This document shows positions 15,693 through 24,065 of a DNA stretch of 36,738 nucleotides, one piece after another. Source of the DNA: CAVQBP01 sp964448105 (lineage in GTDB: Bacteria; Bacteroidota; Ignavibacteria; Ignavibacteriales; Ignavibacteriaceae); NCBI GenBank assembly GCA_964448105.1, contig CAYUVK010000047.1, positions 1 to 36,738 on the forward strand, given 5' to 3'. Under the pieces are notes generated by a model. The model was not told the DNA's origin and did not search any database. It was given only the letters and a program-made list of their open reading frames with translations. The position numbers and the translations under genes were made by a program. Within the stretch, counting starts at the first letter, position 1. Each line of letters opens with the position of its first letter.

Positions 15693-17009
15693 TTGAAAAC
15701 AATATTAAATCTTATAAAAAAAGAATATATCCTTTTTTGGAATGATAAAGCCGATGTCGTTTTAACTTTTATAGTTCCTGCATTTTTTATACTTCTTTTT
15801 GGTGCAATTTTCGGAGGGAGCAATTCTAGTCCAAGTGGAATAAAGCTGGCATTTCTTAATAATAGTAATACAAAAATTGCTCATAAAATTGAATCTACTC
15901 TAGATACCACAAAAACTTTTTCTTTAGTTAAAACTTATATTAATGATGAAGGAAAAGAAGTTAGATTTGATACAACAACAATAAAAGATTACGTAAAGAA
16001 AGGTAATTCTTCTGCTGCATTAGTTATTCCTCAAGATGCATATTCTGATACTTCATTTGGGCTCAAGCTTAAATTTTATTACGATCCCAAGAATGAAATG
16101 GAGATGCAAATAATACAGGGATTGCTTCAGCAGACAATTATGACCCAAATACCTGAAATATTTAATTCAAGCATGGTTAGACGCGCGCAGGATTATTTAG
16201 GGAAAGACAGCGGAATTACATTTATGAAGAAAATTGCATCGGTTGTTAGTAAATACTTTAATGTTGATACTTCTGTTATTTTAAAAAACTGGACATTTGG
16301 ATTAAATGATACAACAGCCAGCGATTCTGCTTCTAAGGGTGCTTCTGATTTCTTTAAGAATATTGTTAAGCTTGATAAGCAGCAGCTCGTTGGAGAAAAT
16401 GTTAGTAATCCCAATGCAACAAGAAGCGTGGGAGGATGGGCAATGATGTTCCTCTTATTCAGTATAACTGCTTCGGGAGCTTCTCTATTTTATGAAAAAC
16501 AAAATGGTGTAACATTAAGAATATTATCATCACCCGTTTCGAGACAGCACATTTTGTGGAGTAAATATCTTTATAATATTTCAATTGGTGTTATTCAACT
16601 TTTTACTTTGTTTTTTGTAGGATACCTCTTTTTTAGAATAGATATCTTTTCAAATTTTATTAATTTATTTCTAATAATAGTTGCCTCATCGGCAGCCGCA
16701 ACATCATTTGGAATGGTGGTTGCAGCGTTTAGCAAAACACCTGCACAGGCAAGAGGACTTAGTACTTTTCTAATTTTAACAATGAGTGCAATTGGTGGTG
16801 CATGGTTTCCTACATTTATTCTTCCGTCTTTTATTCAAGCTTTAGCCAAGTTAACTTTAGTTTATTGGTCTATTGAAGGATTTCTTCAAGTTTTATGGAG
16901 AAGTGCAGGTATAGTTGAAGTTCTGCCGTATTTCGGAACACTTTTAGGTTTTGCTGCGATTGTTATTGCTATCAGTATTTGGCGGTTTCAAAAAGGAAAT
17001 ATATTTTGA
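15693..17009 (+). CDS. ABC-2 type transporter permease
   Basis: This 438-residue permease starts at a TTG codon (MKTILNLIKKEY when read as Met); an AGAGAG sequence lies about 10 nt upstream and no nearby ATG fits. TM1 is at about 24-42, followed by an extracytoplasmic domain of roughly 200 residues (about 45-245), then five or six TM segments at the C-terminal half and a Lys/Arg-containing end. This is the layout of the ABC2_membrane_3 / NatB-YhgE-like group. It pairs with the ATPase at 14635-15552; one permease would dimerise. The substrate is unknown. Confidence 0.9.
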   Translation: MKTILNLIKKEYILFWNDKADVVLTFIVPAFFILLFGAIFGGSNSSPSGIKLAFLNNSNTKIAHKIESTLDTTKTFSLVKTYINDEGKEVRFDTTTIKDYVKKGNSSAALVIPQDAYSDTSFGLKLKFYYDPKNEMEMQIIQGLLQQTIMTQIPEIFNSSMVRRAQDYLGKDSGITFMKKIASVVSKYFNVDTSVILKNWTFGLNDTTASDSASKGASDFFKNIVKLDKQQLVGENVSNPNATRSVGGWAMMFLLFSITASGASLFYEKQNGVTLRILSSPVSRQHILWSKYLYNISIGVIQLFTLFFVGYLFFRIDIFSNFINLFLIIVASSAAATSFGMVVAAFSKTPAQARGLSTFLILTMSAIGGAWFPTFILPSFIQALAKLTLVYWSIEGFLQVLWRSAGIVEVLPYFGTLLGFAAIVIAISIWRFQKGNIF

Positions 17010-17126
17010 TTAAGTCAATATTTGAAATTCAAAATTCAAAAAGCTTAAATTTTTTTCTTAAATCCATAGGCATTTTATAATTGATTATTTACAAATAATC
17101 AAGAATAAATTTTTTAAAGGATAAAA

Positions 17127-17807
17127 ATGAAACAACAAAATTTTCCATTAAACACTTTAGCTTTTCTAAAAAAACTTTCAAAGAATAATAACAAAGAATG
17201 GTTTGAAGAAAACAGAGAGTTATTTAAAAGTGATTTTCTTCAACCAGCCCTGCAGTTTGTAGTTGATCTTGGCGAGAAACTCCATACAATTGCACCGGAA
17301 GTTATGGCTGTTCCTAAAATAGATAAATCAATTTTCCGGCTTCACAGGGATGTAAGGTTTAGTAAAGATAAATCTCCTTTTAAAACTAATCTTGGTATTT
17401 ATTTATGGGAAGGGAAACGTAAGAGAATGGAATGCTCCGGATTTTATTTCCATATAGATCCTAAAGTATTTTTTCTAGGGGCGGGTATGTACATGTTTAC
17501 CAATGAAATGCTTAAAAATTACAGGGAGAAAATTTATGATCCTGTTTTAGGAAAACAATTAAGTGATGCAGTTAAGAAGGTAATGAGAAAAGGAAATTAT
17601 AATTTGGGCGGTAAAACATACAAAAGAATTCCCAAAGGTTTCGATCCGGAATATCCTTATGCAGAATACCTACTTTATAATGGTTTCTATGTTTATTATG
17701 AATCCAAAAATATACAGGAACTTGAAAAGGCTCCTGTGAATTTCGCATTTAAAATTTATAAAAATATGCAGCCGGTTCATCAGTGGCTTGTTAGAAATTT
17801 AGCATGA
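17127..17807 (+). CDS. DUF2461 (TIGR02453) family protein
   Basis: This 226-residue protein matches the DUF2461 family from start to end: L-A-F-L-K-K-L-S-K-N-N-N-K-E-W-F-E-E-N, then R-L-H-R-D-V-R-F-S-K-D-K-S-P-F-K-T and F-Y-F-H-I-D-P. No enzymatic role is established for the family that I know of. It has no signal or TM segment. A ribosome-binding site AAAGGA lies 7 nt before the ATG. It appears to be transcribed alone, with 118 bp upstream and 221 bp of featureless AT-rich DNA downstream. Confidence 0.88.
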   Translation: MKQQNFPLNTLAFLKKLSKNNNKEWFEENRELFKSDFLQPALQFVVDLGEKLHTIAPEVMAVPKIDKSIFRLHRDVRFSKDKSPFKTNLGIYLWEGKRKRMECSGFYFHIDPKVFFLGAGMYMFTNEMLKNYREKIYDPVLGKQLSDAVKKVMRKGNYNLGGKTYKRIPKGFDPEYPYAEYLLYNGFYVYYESKNIQELEKAPVNFAFKIYKNMQPVHQWLVRNLA

Positions 17808-18028
17808 ATAACATTAGAATTAAATATTAAAATAATAAAACTAACAATTACTTAGACTTTTATTACTTTATTTTTTATAAACATATACCTTTATCGCTTC
17901 ATTCATATAAATTAATCAATAAAGAATGTTATTATTATACATGTAATTCAATTGATTTTTTAGGATCATGTATCTATTTTAATATACTTAATTATTTTTA
18001 TTATAAAGTTACGGAGTAGGGTATAATT

Positions 18029-20113
18029 ATGGCTATGATGGCCAAAATGAGAAGTTTAGCGCCGGCTTTTATTCTAACTGTAGGCGGCTTGTTTGTTCTT
18101 TTTATGGTAGTATCATCTTCTAATGTAATGGAAGCTTTAGGTGTTAGAACTAATAATGTTGGTTCAATTAATGGTCAGGATATAAGTTACAATGATTTTG
18201 CTAAAACAGTCGATCAACAATTGGAAGCACAAAAGAAACAAACAGGTAAAGATGTTGATCAAGATGATATGGACCAATTTAGAGACCAGGTATGGGAATC
18301 TTTGGTTAATGAAACACTGGTTGAGCAGCAGATAAAGAAATACGGTATTACCATTTCAAACCAGGAAATTAGAAATATCATTCTTGGAAATAATCCTCCC
18401 CAATTTCTAAAACAAAATTTTATCGATTCAACGGGGAAATTTAATAGAAGTATGTATGAAAGTGCATTATTTAATCCGCAGAATAAAGATGTTCTTATTC
18501 AAGCAGAAGATTATGTCAGGCAAACAAGACTACGTGAAAAATTGCAGAGCATGCTGGCTGCTTCAATAACTGTTAGTGACGGAGAAATCTTAAATACTTT
18601 TATTAATAGGGATACCAAAATAGATGTAAAATATGCTTTAGTTAGTTTAGTTCAGTTTCCTGATTCAACAATTAAAGTTACAGATGAAGATTTAAAAGAA
18701 TATTATAATAATCACCTTGATAATTACGAAATTAAACCTCAAAGAAAATTGAAATATGTTCTTTTTTCTAATAAACCAACTGCAGATGATACAAATAGAA
18801 TTAAACATGAACTAACGAGCATAAAAGTAAAATTGCAGGACGGTTCGTTAAAATTTAGTGATGCTGCTGATCTTTATTCATCCATCCCTATTTCTAAGGA
18901 TACACTTAGTATTTCAAATTATCCAACCCAAGCAGCAGATTCATTATATAAAAGGAAATCAGGTATAATTGGCCCTGTATTAACACCTGAGGGGTATGCT
19001 CTTTATAAAGTTGACGGTACTATACCTTCTAAAGAGGTTTTTGTTAATGCTTCTCATATTTTGGTAAATCAGTTTGGAAGTGATGAGAAAAATTATGAAG
19101 AAGCAATGAAAATTTATAAATCATTAATAGGTGGTGCTGATTTTAGTAAAATAGCAAAAGAAAAATCAGGTGATAGAGGGAGTGCACTCAAAGGCGGTAA
19201 CTTAGGTTGGTTTGGTAAAGGTGCTATGGTTCCGGAATTTGAAAAAGCTGCATTCAGCGGCCGTGTTGGAGTTGTTCAGAAACCAATTAAGTCAAATTAT
19301 GGATATCATATTATAAAAGTAAATGCAAGAACAGATCAAAAATATATAACTGAAAAAATTGTTGAACCAATTAAGGAATCACCGACAACTATTGATGCTA
19401 ATTATAATGCCGCACAGGATTTTGCTTACATCGCAAAAAAGAATGATTTTGAAAATGAAGCTAAATTGATGAATTATAAAGTAAATGAAACTCCTGCATT
19501 CTTAAAAAATGCTGCGGCTATCCCTGGAATTGGTGTAAGTAAAGTACTTGTTGATTTTGCATTTAATAATGATTTAAATTCAATTGGCGACGCATATAAA
19601 GTTAAAAACGGTTTTATGGTTCCAAAAGTTTCCGAAGTAATTAAAGAAGGAGTACAACCTTTTGATCAAGTTAAAAATAGGATTAAACCTCTTGTAGTCA
19701 GGGAGAAAAAATTTGAGAAAGCGTTGGAAATTGCTGAGAATATGAGAGCAAAAATTAACGGCGATTTGGATAAAGCTTCATCAATTTATCCTAAGGTAGA
19801 AATTGATACAACAGGAAGATTCGTTGCAGGAAATCCTGTACCTAAAATAAGGAATGACTTTGCATTTCTTGAAGAAGCAAAAACCCTTAATCTTAATAAA
19901 ATTTCGGATCCTGTAAAAGGTAATAGAGGATATTATCTCATGAAAGTAATTTATAGAACTCCTTTCGATTCTTCAGCATATGCTGTGCAAAAAAATATTA
20001 TTAGAAATAGTCTTATGTCGCAACAGAAAAGTACTTTTTTTAATGATTGGATAACGGAATTAAGAAAAAACGCGGATATAGTTGACAAAAGATATTTATT
20101 TTATAACAGGTAG
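18029..20113 (+). CDS. PpiD/SurA-like membrane-anchored peptidyl-prolyl isomerase
   Basis: This 694-residue chaperone has a short cytoplasmic start, one TM segment at about 12-33 and a long periplasmic part, as in PpiD. A SurA-N-like helical region (about 40-190) contains I-N-G-Q-D-I-S-Y and L-V-N-E-T-L-V-E. A degenerate parvulin repeat follows at about 235-335 (no conserved active-site motif), then a good parvulin domain at about 337-435: A-S-H-I-L-V, G-A-D-F-S-K-I-A, G-G-N-L-G-W-F, M-V-P-E-F-E-K-A-A-F and Y-G-Y-H-I-I-K. A further parvulin-like degenerate part lies nearer the C-terminus. It should help fold outer-membrane and periplasmic proteins; an outer-membrane barrel gene follows, but after a terminator. 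The start has a GGAG site about 10 nt upstream. Confidence 0.92.
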   Translation: MAMMAKMRSLAPAFILTVGGLFVLFMVVSSSNVMEALGVRTNNVGSINGQDISYNDFAKTVDQQLEAQKKQTGKDVDQDDMDQFRDQVWESLVNETLVEQQIKKYGITISNQEIRNIILGNNPPQFLKQNFIDSTGKFNRSMYESALFNPQNKDVLIQAEDYVRQTRLREKLQSMLAASITVSDGEILNTFINRDTKIDVKYALVSLVQFPDSTIKVTDEDLKEYYNNHLDNYEIKPQRKLKYVLFSNKPTADDTNRIKHELTSIKVKLQDGSLKFSDAADLYSSIPISKDTLSISNYPTQAADSLYKRKSGIIGPVLTPEGYALYKVDGTIPSKEVFVNASHILVNQFGSDEKNYEEAMKIYKSLIGGADFSKIAKEKSGDRGSALKGGNLGWFGKGAMVPEFEKAAFSGRVGVVQKPIKSNYGYHIIKVNARTDQKYITEKIVEPIKESPTTIDANYNAAQDFAYIAKKNDFENEAKLMNYKVNETPAFLKNAAAIPGIGVSKVLVDFAFNNDLNSIGDAYKVKNGFMVPKVSEVIKEGVQPFDQVKNRIKPLVVREKKFEKALEIAENMRAKINGDLDKASSIYPKVEIDTTGRFVAGNPVPKIRNDFAFLEEAKTLNLNKISDPVKGNRGYYLMKVIYRTPFDSSAYAVQKNIIRNSLMSQQKSTFFNDWITELRKNADIVDKRYLFYNR

Positions 20114-20134
20114 TTTTAAAAATATTCTACTTTT

Positions 20135-20178
20135 AATCCCCAATTTGTGCTTACGGGTAAAAATTGGGGATTTTTTTT
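20135..20178 (+). terminator. Rho-independent terminator after the foldase gene
   Basis: AATCCCCAATTT (20135-20146) pairs perfectly with AAATTGGGGATT (20161-20172) around a 14-base loop and runs straight into a T-tract (20171-20178). It is placed 21 nt after the foldase stop codon. Confidence 0.95.
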
Positions 20179-20223
20179 GTTTTAAAAATTTTCCATCTTA
20201 AAGCTAAAATTATTGCTTAATAA

Positions 20224-20931
20224 ATGAAACATTTTATTATCTTTCTCCTATTCTTAAGTGCCTATGCCAATGCTCAATATAATGAAAATAATTTTAGTAT
20301 AGGTTTAAATTTTGTTTATACAACAGATGCAAGAATTTTTTTAAATCCTAATTCACCTAATCCGGTTGAAAGAAATTCTTCTTTTGGGCTTTCTGACATT
20401 ATAAATCCAGGGATAAATTTCAGATATAAATTATTTGATGAAGTTCTTCTAGGTTTGAATCTAGAATATATGAAAAGTACGGCAACAGGAATGAACGAAA
20501 AAGTAATTTCCAATGGGATACGCAGAGATATTAATGTTGAAGATGGGTTTGAAATAATACCGATTGAGTTATCTATTTATTATATCCTACCATTTTCAAC
20601 CGAAAAATTTAAATTTTTGATGGGAGGTGGATTAGGTTATTATTATGGAAGTATGATTAGAAAATTTGGAGACGCAGAAGTTTCAAATGCTAAAAGAGAC
20701 TTTGCTTACGGAGTTCAAGTTGCTATTGATATGGATTATCTTTTATCCGATAATATAGCAATAAAAGGCGAAATGAAATTTAGAGATCCACAGATTTCAG
20801 TAAAAAGCATGTATAATAAACAGCAGTATAATTATAATGGTAAGATAGTGAAGCTAACAAGACAAGAATTCGATTCCCAAATTGATGTCAACGGAATTAC
20901 CTTTGTACTTGGAACAATTTTTTACTTTTGA
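20224..20931 (+). CDS. Outer-membrane beta-barrel protein
   Basis: This 235-residue protein has a signal peptide of about 17 residues (hydrophobic core, cut at A-N-A/Q). The rest alternates polar and hydrophobic residues in short strands separated by glycines and turns (I-G-L-N-F-V-Y, I-N-F-R-Y-K-L, G-L-N-L-E-Y-M, G-G-G-L-G-Y-Y-Y-G), and it ends in a strand with C-terminal aromatic F-Y-F, as expected of an OmpA/OmpW-like small barrel. No specific family is evident. It lies after the foldase terminator and 91 bp before aroK, so it is probably transcribed on its own. Confidence 0.85.
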   Translation: MKHFIIFLLFLSAYANAQYNENNFSIGLNFVYTTDARIFLNPNSPNPVERNSSFGLSDIINPGINFRYKLFDEVLLGLNLEYMKSTATGMNEKVISNGIRRDINVEDGFEIIPIELSIYYILPFSTEKFKFLMGGGLGYYYGSMIRKFGDAEVSNAKRDFAYGVQVAIDMDYLLSDNIAIKGEMKFRDPQISVKSMYNKQQYNYNGKIVKLTRQEFDSQIDVNGITFVLGTIFYF

Positions 20932-21022
20932 TCCAGATTCTTTTTAACCAGTATAATTGAAGGTATGAAAACTTTTTTTTGCGAGATTTGTTTTCATTTG
21001 TCTATCCATTAATTTTAAAGTT

Positions 21023-21571
21023 ATGAATGATAAAATTGTTTACCTTACAGGATTTATGGGAGTCGGAAAAAGTACTGTGGGACCTATTCTAGCCAATACT
21101 TTAGGATGGGATTATTTTGATCTCGATAAAGTAATTGAAAAAAGATTAGGCAAAAAGATTAAAAAGATTTTTGAAGAAAACGGCGAAACTTTTTTCAGGC
21201 AGGTTGAGAGTGAAATCCTAAAAGAACTTTCTGGAAATAAGGGTGCAATTATATCTTTGGGGGGAGGAACAATTGTTAATCATAATAATCTAAGCATAAT
21301 TAGAGATACAGGAAAAGTAATTTATCTTAAAGCTTCTGTTGATTCTATTTATAAAAGAGTCGCTTTCAAAAGGGACAGGCCCAATTTATTGATCGAAGGA
21401 GAAGAATTTTCAAAAGAAAAGTTAATTCAAAAAATAAATAATTTATTTCTTGCAAGGGAAAAATATTATAATCAAGCAGATATAACTATTAATACTGATG
21501 ACATTCCTGTGGGAGTTACTGTAGATAGAATTGCTAAAATAATAAATGATGAATTAGAAATTAATAAATAG
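21023..21571 (+). CDS. aroK: Shikimate kinase
   Basis: This 182-residue enzyme phosphorylates shikimate at the 3-hydroxyl with ATP in chorismate synthesis. Walker A is G-F-M-G-V-G-K-S-T at 10-18, the shikimate-binding D-L-D-K follows at about 34, the F-R-x2-E-S/E region at 59-65 (F-F-R-Q-V-E-S-E), the G-G-G-T motif at about 80 and the lid R-D-R-P-N-L at about 117. Length fits the family (~170 aa). It stops 13 nt before aroB, the usual aroKB pairing. Confidence 0.95.
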   Translation: MNDKIVYLTGFMGVGKSTVGPILANTLGWDYFDLDKVIEKRLGKKIKKIFEENGETFFRQVESEILKELSGNKGAIISLGGGTIVNHNNLSIIRDTGKVIYLKASVDSIYKRVAFKRDRPNLLIEGEEFSKEKLIQKINNLFLAREKYYNQADITINTDDIPVGVTVDRIAKIINDELEINK

Positions 21572-21584
21572 AGCGTTTCAAATA

Positions 21585-22688
21585 TTGAAAAAAATAAAAC
21601 TGAAGCTTTCAAAAAATTCATACAATATTTTCATTGGAAAATATAATTACACGCAAATAATTGAAGAAATAAAAAAGACAAATCTAAATAAGAATATATT
21701 AATTGTAATAGATGAAAATGTAGGAAGATATTGGGATAAATATATTAAGCAGCCTTTTGCAGGTTATGGAAATAAAATTGAGTATTATACTCTTAAACCC
21801 GGTGAAAAATCAAAATCTTATAAAGAATTAAATAAAATTTATTCCTTCCTTCTTGATAATAATTTTGGACGTGATACATTAATAATTGCAATTGGTGGGG
21901 GAGTAACAGGTGATTTAACCGGGTATGCTGCTTCAACTTTTATGCGTGGTGTTCAGTTAATTCATGTCCCCACAACTTTACTTGCAGCAGTTGATAGTGC
22001 AATCGGAGGGAAGACCGGTATAAATTTTAATAGTAACAAAAACATGATTGGTACCTTCTATCAGCCAAATTTTGTTTTAGTTGATATTAATTTTCTGTCA
22101 TCACTTCCTAAAAAAGAAATTACATCCGGTATCGGGGAAATAATAAAATATGCGTTTTTATCTACCTCGGATTTCTTTGATTATGCGAGAAATAATATCG
22201 AGAAAGTATATCATAACAATGATGAGGTAATTAATAAAATAATAATAAAATCCGCTTTAATAAAATCTGCTGTTGTTTCTCAGGATGAAAGGGAATCGGG
22301 TTTGAGGAAAATTTTAAATTTAGGGCACACTTTTGCACACGCAATTGAAAGTGATCTTAACTTTAAAATTAAACACGGTGAAGCTGTTACTGCAGGAATA
22401 ATTTCAGCTCTTTACCTATCGAATAAAATCGGGATTCTAAAAAAAAATAAAATGAGAGATTATTTATCACTTCCTTTAAAAATTAATTTACCCCAAATTT
22501 TAGCTAATCTTAATGAAAAGAATATGGTTAATATCATGCATCTGGATAAAAAAAGCAGGGGTGGCATGATAAACTTTGTTTTATTATCTGAAATTGGTAA
22601 TATATTAGTAGATGTAAAAGCAAGTAAAAATGATATTCTAAATTCAATTCTCACTTTGAAAGAATTATTTAATAAAGATTTGGTTTAA
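21585..22688 (+). CDS. aroB: 3-dehydroquinate synthase
   Basis: This 367-residue enzyme converts DAHP to 3-dehydroquinate using NAD+ and a metal. It shows G-G-G-V-T-G-D-L at 104-111, P-T-T-L-L-A-A-V-D-S-A-I-G-G-K-T-G, the metal-ligand region G-E-I-I-K-Y-A and L-N-L-G-H-T-F-A-H-A-I-E. The start is a TTG codon; the next in-frame ATG is far inside the NAD-binding domain, so TTG must be used. It is 13 nt downstream of aroK. Its last codons and stop (22679-22690, TTTGGTTTAAAA) are identical to the start of the second repeat unit at 22934, so the C-terminal end may have been shaped by the repeat. Function is certain. Confidence 0.95.
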   Translation: MKKIKLKLSKNSYNIFIGKYNYTQIIEEIKKTNLNKNILIVIDENVGRYWDKYIKQPFAGYGNKIEYYTLKPGEKSKSYKELNKIYSFLLDNNFGRDTLIIAIGGGVTGDLTGYAASTFMRGVQLIHVPTTLLAAVDSAIGGKTGINFNSNKNMIGTFYQPNFVLVDINFLSSLPKKEITSGIGEIIKYAFLSTSDFFDYARNNIEKVYHNNDEVINKIIIKSALIKSAVVSQDERESGLRKILNLGHTFAHAIESDLNFKIKHGEAVTAGIISALYLSNKIGILKKNKMRDYLSLPLKINLPQILANLNEKNMVNIMHLDKKSRGGMINFVLLSEIGNILVDVKASKNDILNSILTLKELFNKDLV

Positions 22689-22810
22689 AAGAGGAAAACT
22701 GTCGATTCTTTGAGGGCATAAAGAATCGACAGCTTGTGTGTCATTTTGTGGAGGGGTGCTATGCTTAAACTATTTTCTATTTCACGTTGTAATTATCAAT
22801 AGATGTGCCA
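22679..22810 (+). repeat. Hairpin / ribosome-binding-site / mini-ORF repeat, copy 1
   Basis: The unit runs: TTTGGTTTAAAA, GAGGAAAA, a perfect 13 bp stem (CTGTCGATTCTTT at 22699-22711 with AAAGAATCGACAG at 22720-22732, 8-base loop), a GTGT stretch, a strong ribosome-binding site GGAGGGG, then GTGCTATGCTTAAA and a closing TATCAA...TGTGCCA (22794-22810). The same parts in the same order recur at 22934-23040. Stem sequences differ between copies while the structure persists. No T-run follows the stem, so it is not a classical terminator of aroB. Confidence 0.65.
22761..22802 (+). CDS. Mini-ORF of 13 codons in repeat copy 1
   Basis: ATG at 22761, 5-7 nt after GGAGGGG, encodes MLKLFSISRCNYQ before TAG. 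The ribosome-binding site is better than that of most real genes here, and the start context is shared with copy 2, but the peptides agree only in M-L-K. It may be a translated leader peptide or simply part of a structured element. Confidence 0.3.
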   Translation: MLKLFSISRCNYQ

Positions 22811-22933
22811 TCAAAATATTATTGAAATTTCCTTGAATTTAATATACTTTATTACCTACCGGTAAAACTTACTATGCTTGTAAAATTATTACCGGCATCT
22901 ATTTAACAGCATAATTTTAGAATAATTATTATC

Positions 22934-23040
22934 TTTGGTTTAAAAAAGGAACTGCCGAAGGGTTACTACGGCAGTTAGAGTGTTATAAGGAGAGGTGCTA
23001 TGCTTAAAAAGTTATTATATATCTATCAAGCATTGTGCCA
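22934..23040 (+). repeat. Hairpin / ribosome-binding-site / mini-ORF repeat, copy 2
   Basis: This is the second copy of the unit at 22679-22810. TTTGGTTTAAAA (22934-22945) and AGGAA lead into an 8 bp stem (AACTGCCG at 22950-22957 with CGGCAGTT at 22969-22976, 11-base loop), then GTGT, AGGAGAGG, GTGCTATGCTTAAA and TATCAA...TGTGCCA ending at 23040. Between the copies, CCGGTAA near 22859 and TTACCGG near 22888 flank another TATGCTT, possibly a decayed third unit. Confidence 0.65.
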
Positions 23041-23074
23041 AATTAAAAAAAGTGAAATTTTAATTGTATATTAA
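23000..23074 (+). CDS. Mini-ORF of 24 codons in repeat copy 2
   Basis: ATG at 23000 follows AGGAGAGG at proper spacing and opens a 24-codon frame rich in Leu, Ile, Tyr and Lys, ending TAA at 23072-23074, 46 nt before nadA. It could be a leader peptide for nadA or part of a non-coding element. No similarity to known leader peptides is apparent. Confidence 0.3.
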   Translation: MLKKLLYIYQALCQIKKSEILIVY

Positions 23075-23120
23075 CATTTTAATTAAGGTAAATTTTTAAA
23101 TTGAGACACTTGGAGTAGAA

Positions 23121-24065
23121 ATGTTTGATTTAGATTTTGATGTTCAATTGGATTATATAGAGGAAATTCAAAAATTAAAAAAAGAACTAAATGCGGTGAT
23201 TCTTGCACATTATTATCAAGAATCGGAAATCCAGGATTTAGCTGATTTTGTTGGTGATAGCCTAGATTTATCAAGAAAAGCTAAATCAACTGTTGCAGAT
23301 ATCATAGTTTTTGCCGGTGTACATTTTATGGCAGAAACTGCAAAGATATTAAATCCAAATAAAATTGTTTTGCTTCCGGATTTAGAAGCAGGCTGTTCAT
23401 TGGCTGATAGCTGTCCGGCACCTTTATTTAAGTCTTTTAGGGAAAAGTTTCCGGATCATTTAGCAATTAGTTATATAAATTGTACTGCGGAAGTAAAAGC
23501 ATTAAGCGATATCATTTGTACTTCAAGCAATGCAGAAAAAATTATTAATCAAATTCCAGAAGATAAGCCGATTCTTTTTTCTCCTGATCGAAATCTAGGA
23601 AAATATTTAATAAAGAAAACCGGCAGAGATATGCTTTTATGGGATGGCAGTTGTATAGTCCATGAAACTTTTAGTGAAAGAAAAATTATTGATCTCAAAA
23701 CTCAATATTCTGATGCAAAAATAATTGCTCATCCCGAGTGTGAAGACATTATATTAAATAGAGCGGATTTCATCGGTTCAACAAGTAAATTATTGAAGTT
23801 TGTAAAAGAAGATACTGCTAAAACTTATATAGTAGTAACAGAACCGGGGATTATTCATCAAATGGAAAAAACAGATCCTCTAAAAACATTTATTCCCGCA
23901 CCACCGGATAAGAATTGTAACTGTAATGAATGTCCTTACATGAGATTGAATACATTGGAAAAATTATATCTTTGTATGAAAAATAGAATTCCTGAAATTA
24001 TTATGAGTAGAGAATTAATGGAAAAAGCATTAATTCCTATTGAACGTATGTTAGAAATGAGTTAA
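23121..24065 (+). CDS. nadA: Quinolinate synthase
   Basis: This 314-residue enzyme condenses iminoaspartate with dihydroxyacetone phosphate to quinolinate in NAD synthesis. It has the family blocks A-H-Y-Y-Q at 29-33, F-V-G-D-S-L at 43-48, D-L-E-A-G-C-S-L-A-D with C92, Y-I-N-C-T-A-E-V-K, D-G-S-C-I-V-H-E with C178, H-P-E-C and C-N-E-C-P-Y-M with C271. C92, C178 and C271 should hold the single [4Fe-4S] cluster. Length fits short bacterial NadA. No nadB or nadC is in the window. It converges with the kinase gene, overlapping it by 3-4 bases at the stop codons. Confidence 0.96.
   Translation: MFDLDFDVQLDYIEEIQKLKKELNAVILAHYYQESEIQDLADFVGDSLDLSRKAKSTVADIIVFAGVHFMAETAKILNPNKIVLLPDLEAGCSLADSCPAPLFKSFREKFPDHLAISYINCTAEVKALSDIICTSSNAEKIINQIPEDKPILFSPDRNLGKYLIKKTGRDMLLWDGSCIVHETFSERKIIDLKTQYSDAKIIAHPECEDIILNRADFIGSTSKLLKFVKEDTAKTYIVVTEPGIIHQMEKTDPLKTFIPAPPDKNCNCNECPYMRLNTLEKLYLCMKNRIPEIIMSRELMEKALIPIERMLEMS

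Noticed and set aside
20965..20997. Terminator or operator from ATGAAAAC / GTTTTCAT upstream of aroK
   Set aside because: The 8 bp stem has a long loop and the T-run is inside the loop, not after it; chance is likely in such AT-rich DNA.
22699..22732. Intrinsic terminator of aroB
   Set aside because: The stem is strong but followed by CTTGTGTGTC rather than a T-tract, and it belongs to a repeated element with a mini-ORF.
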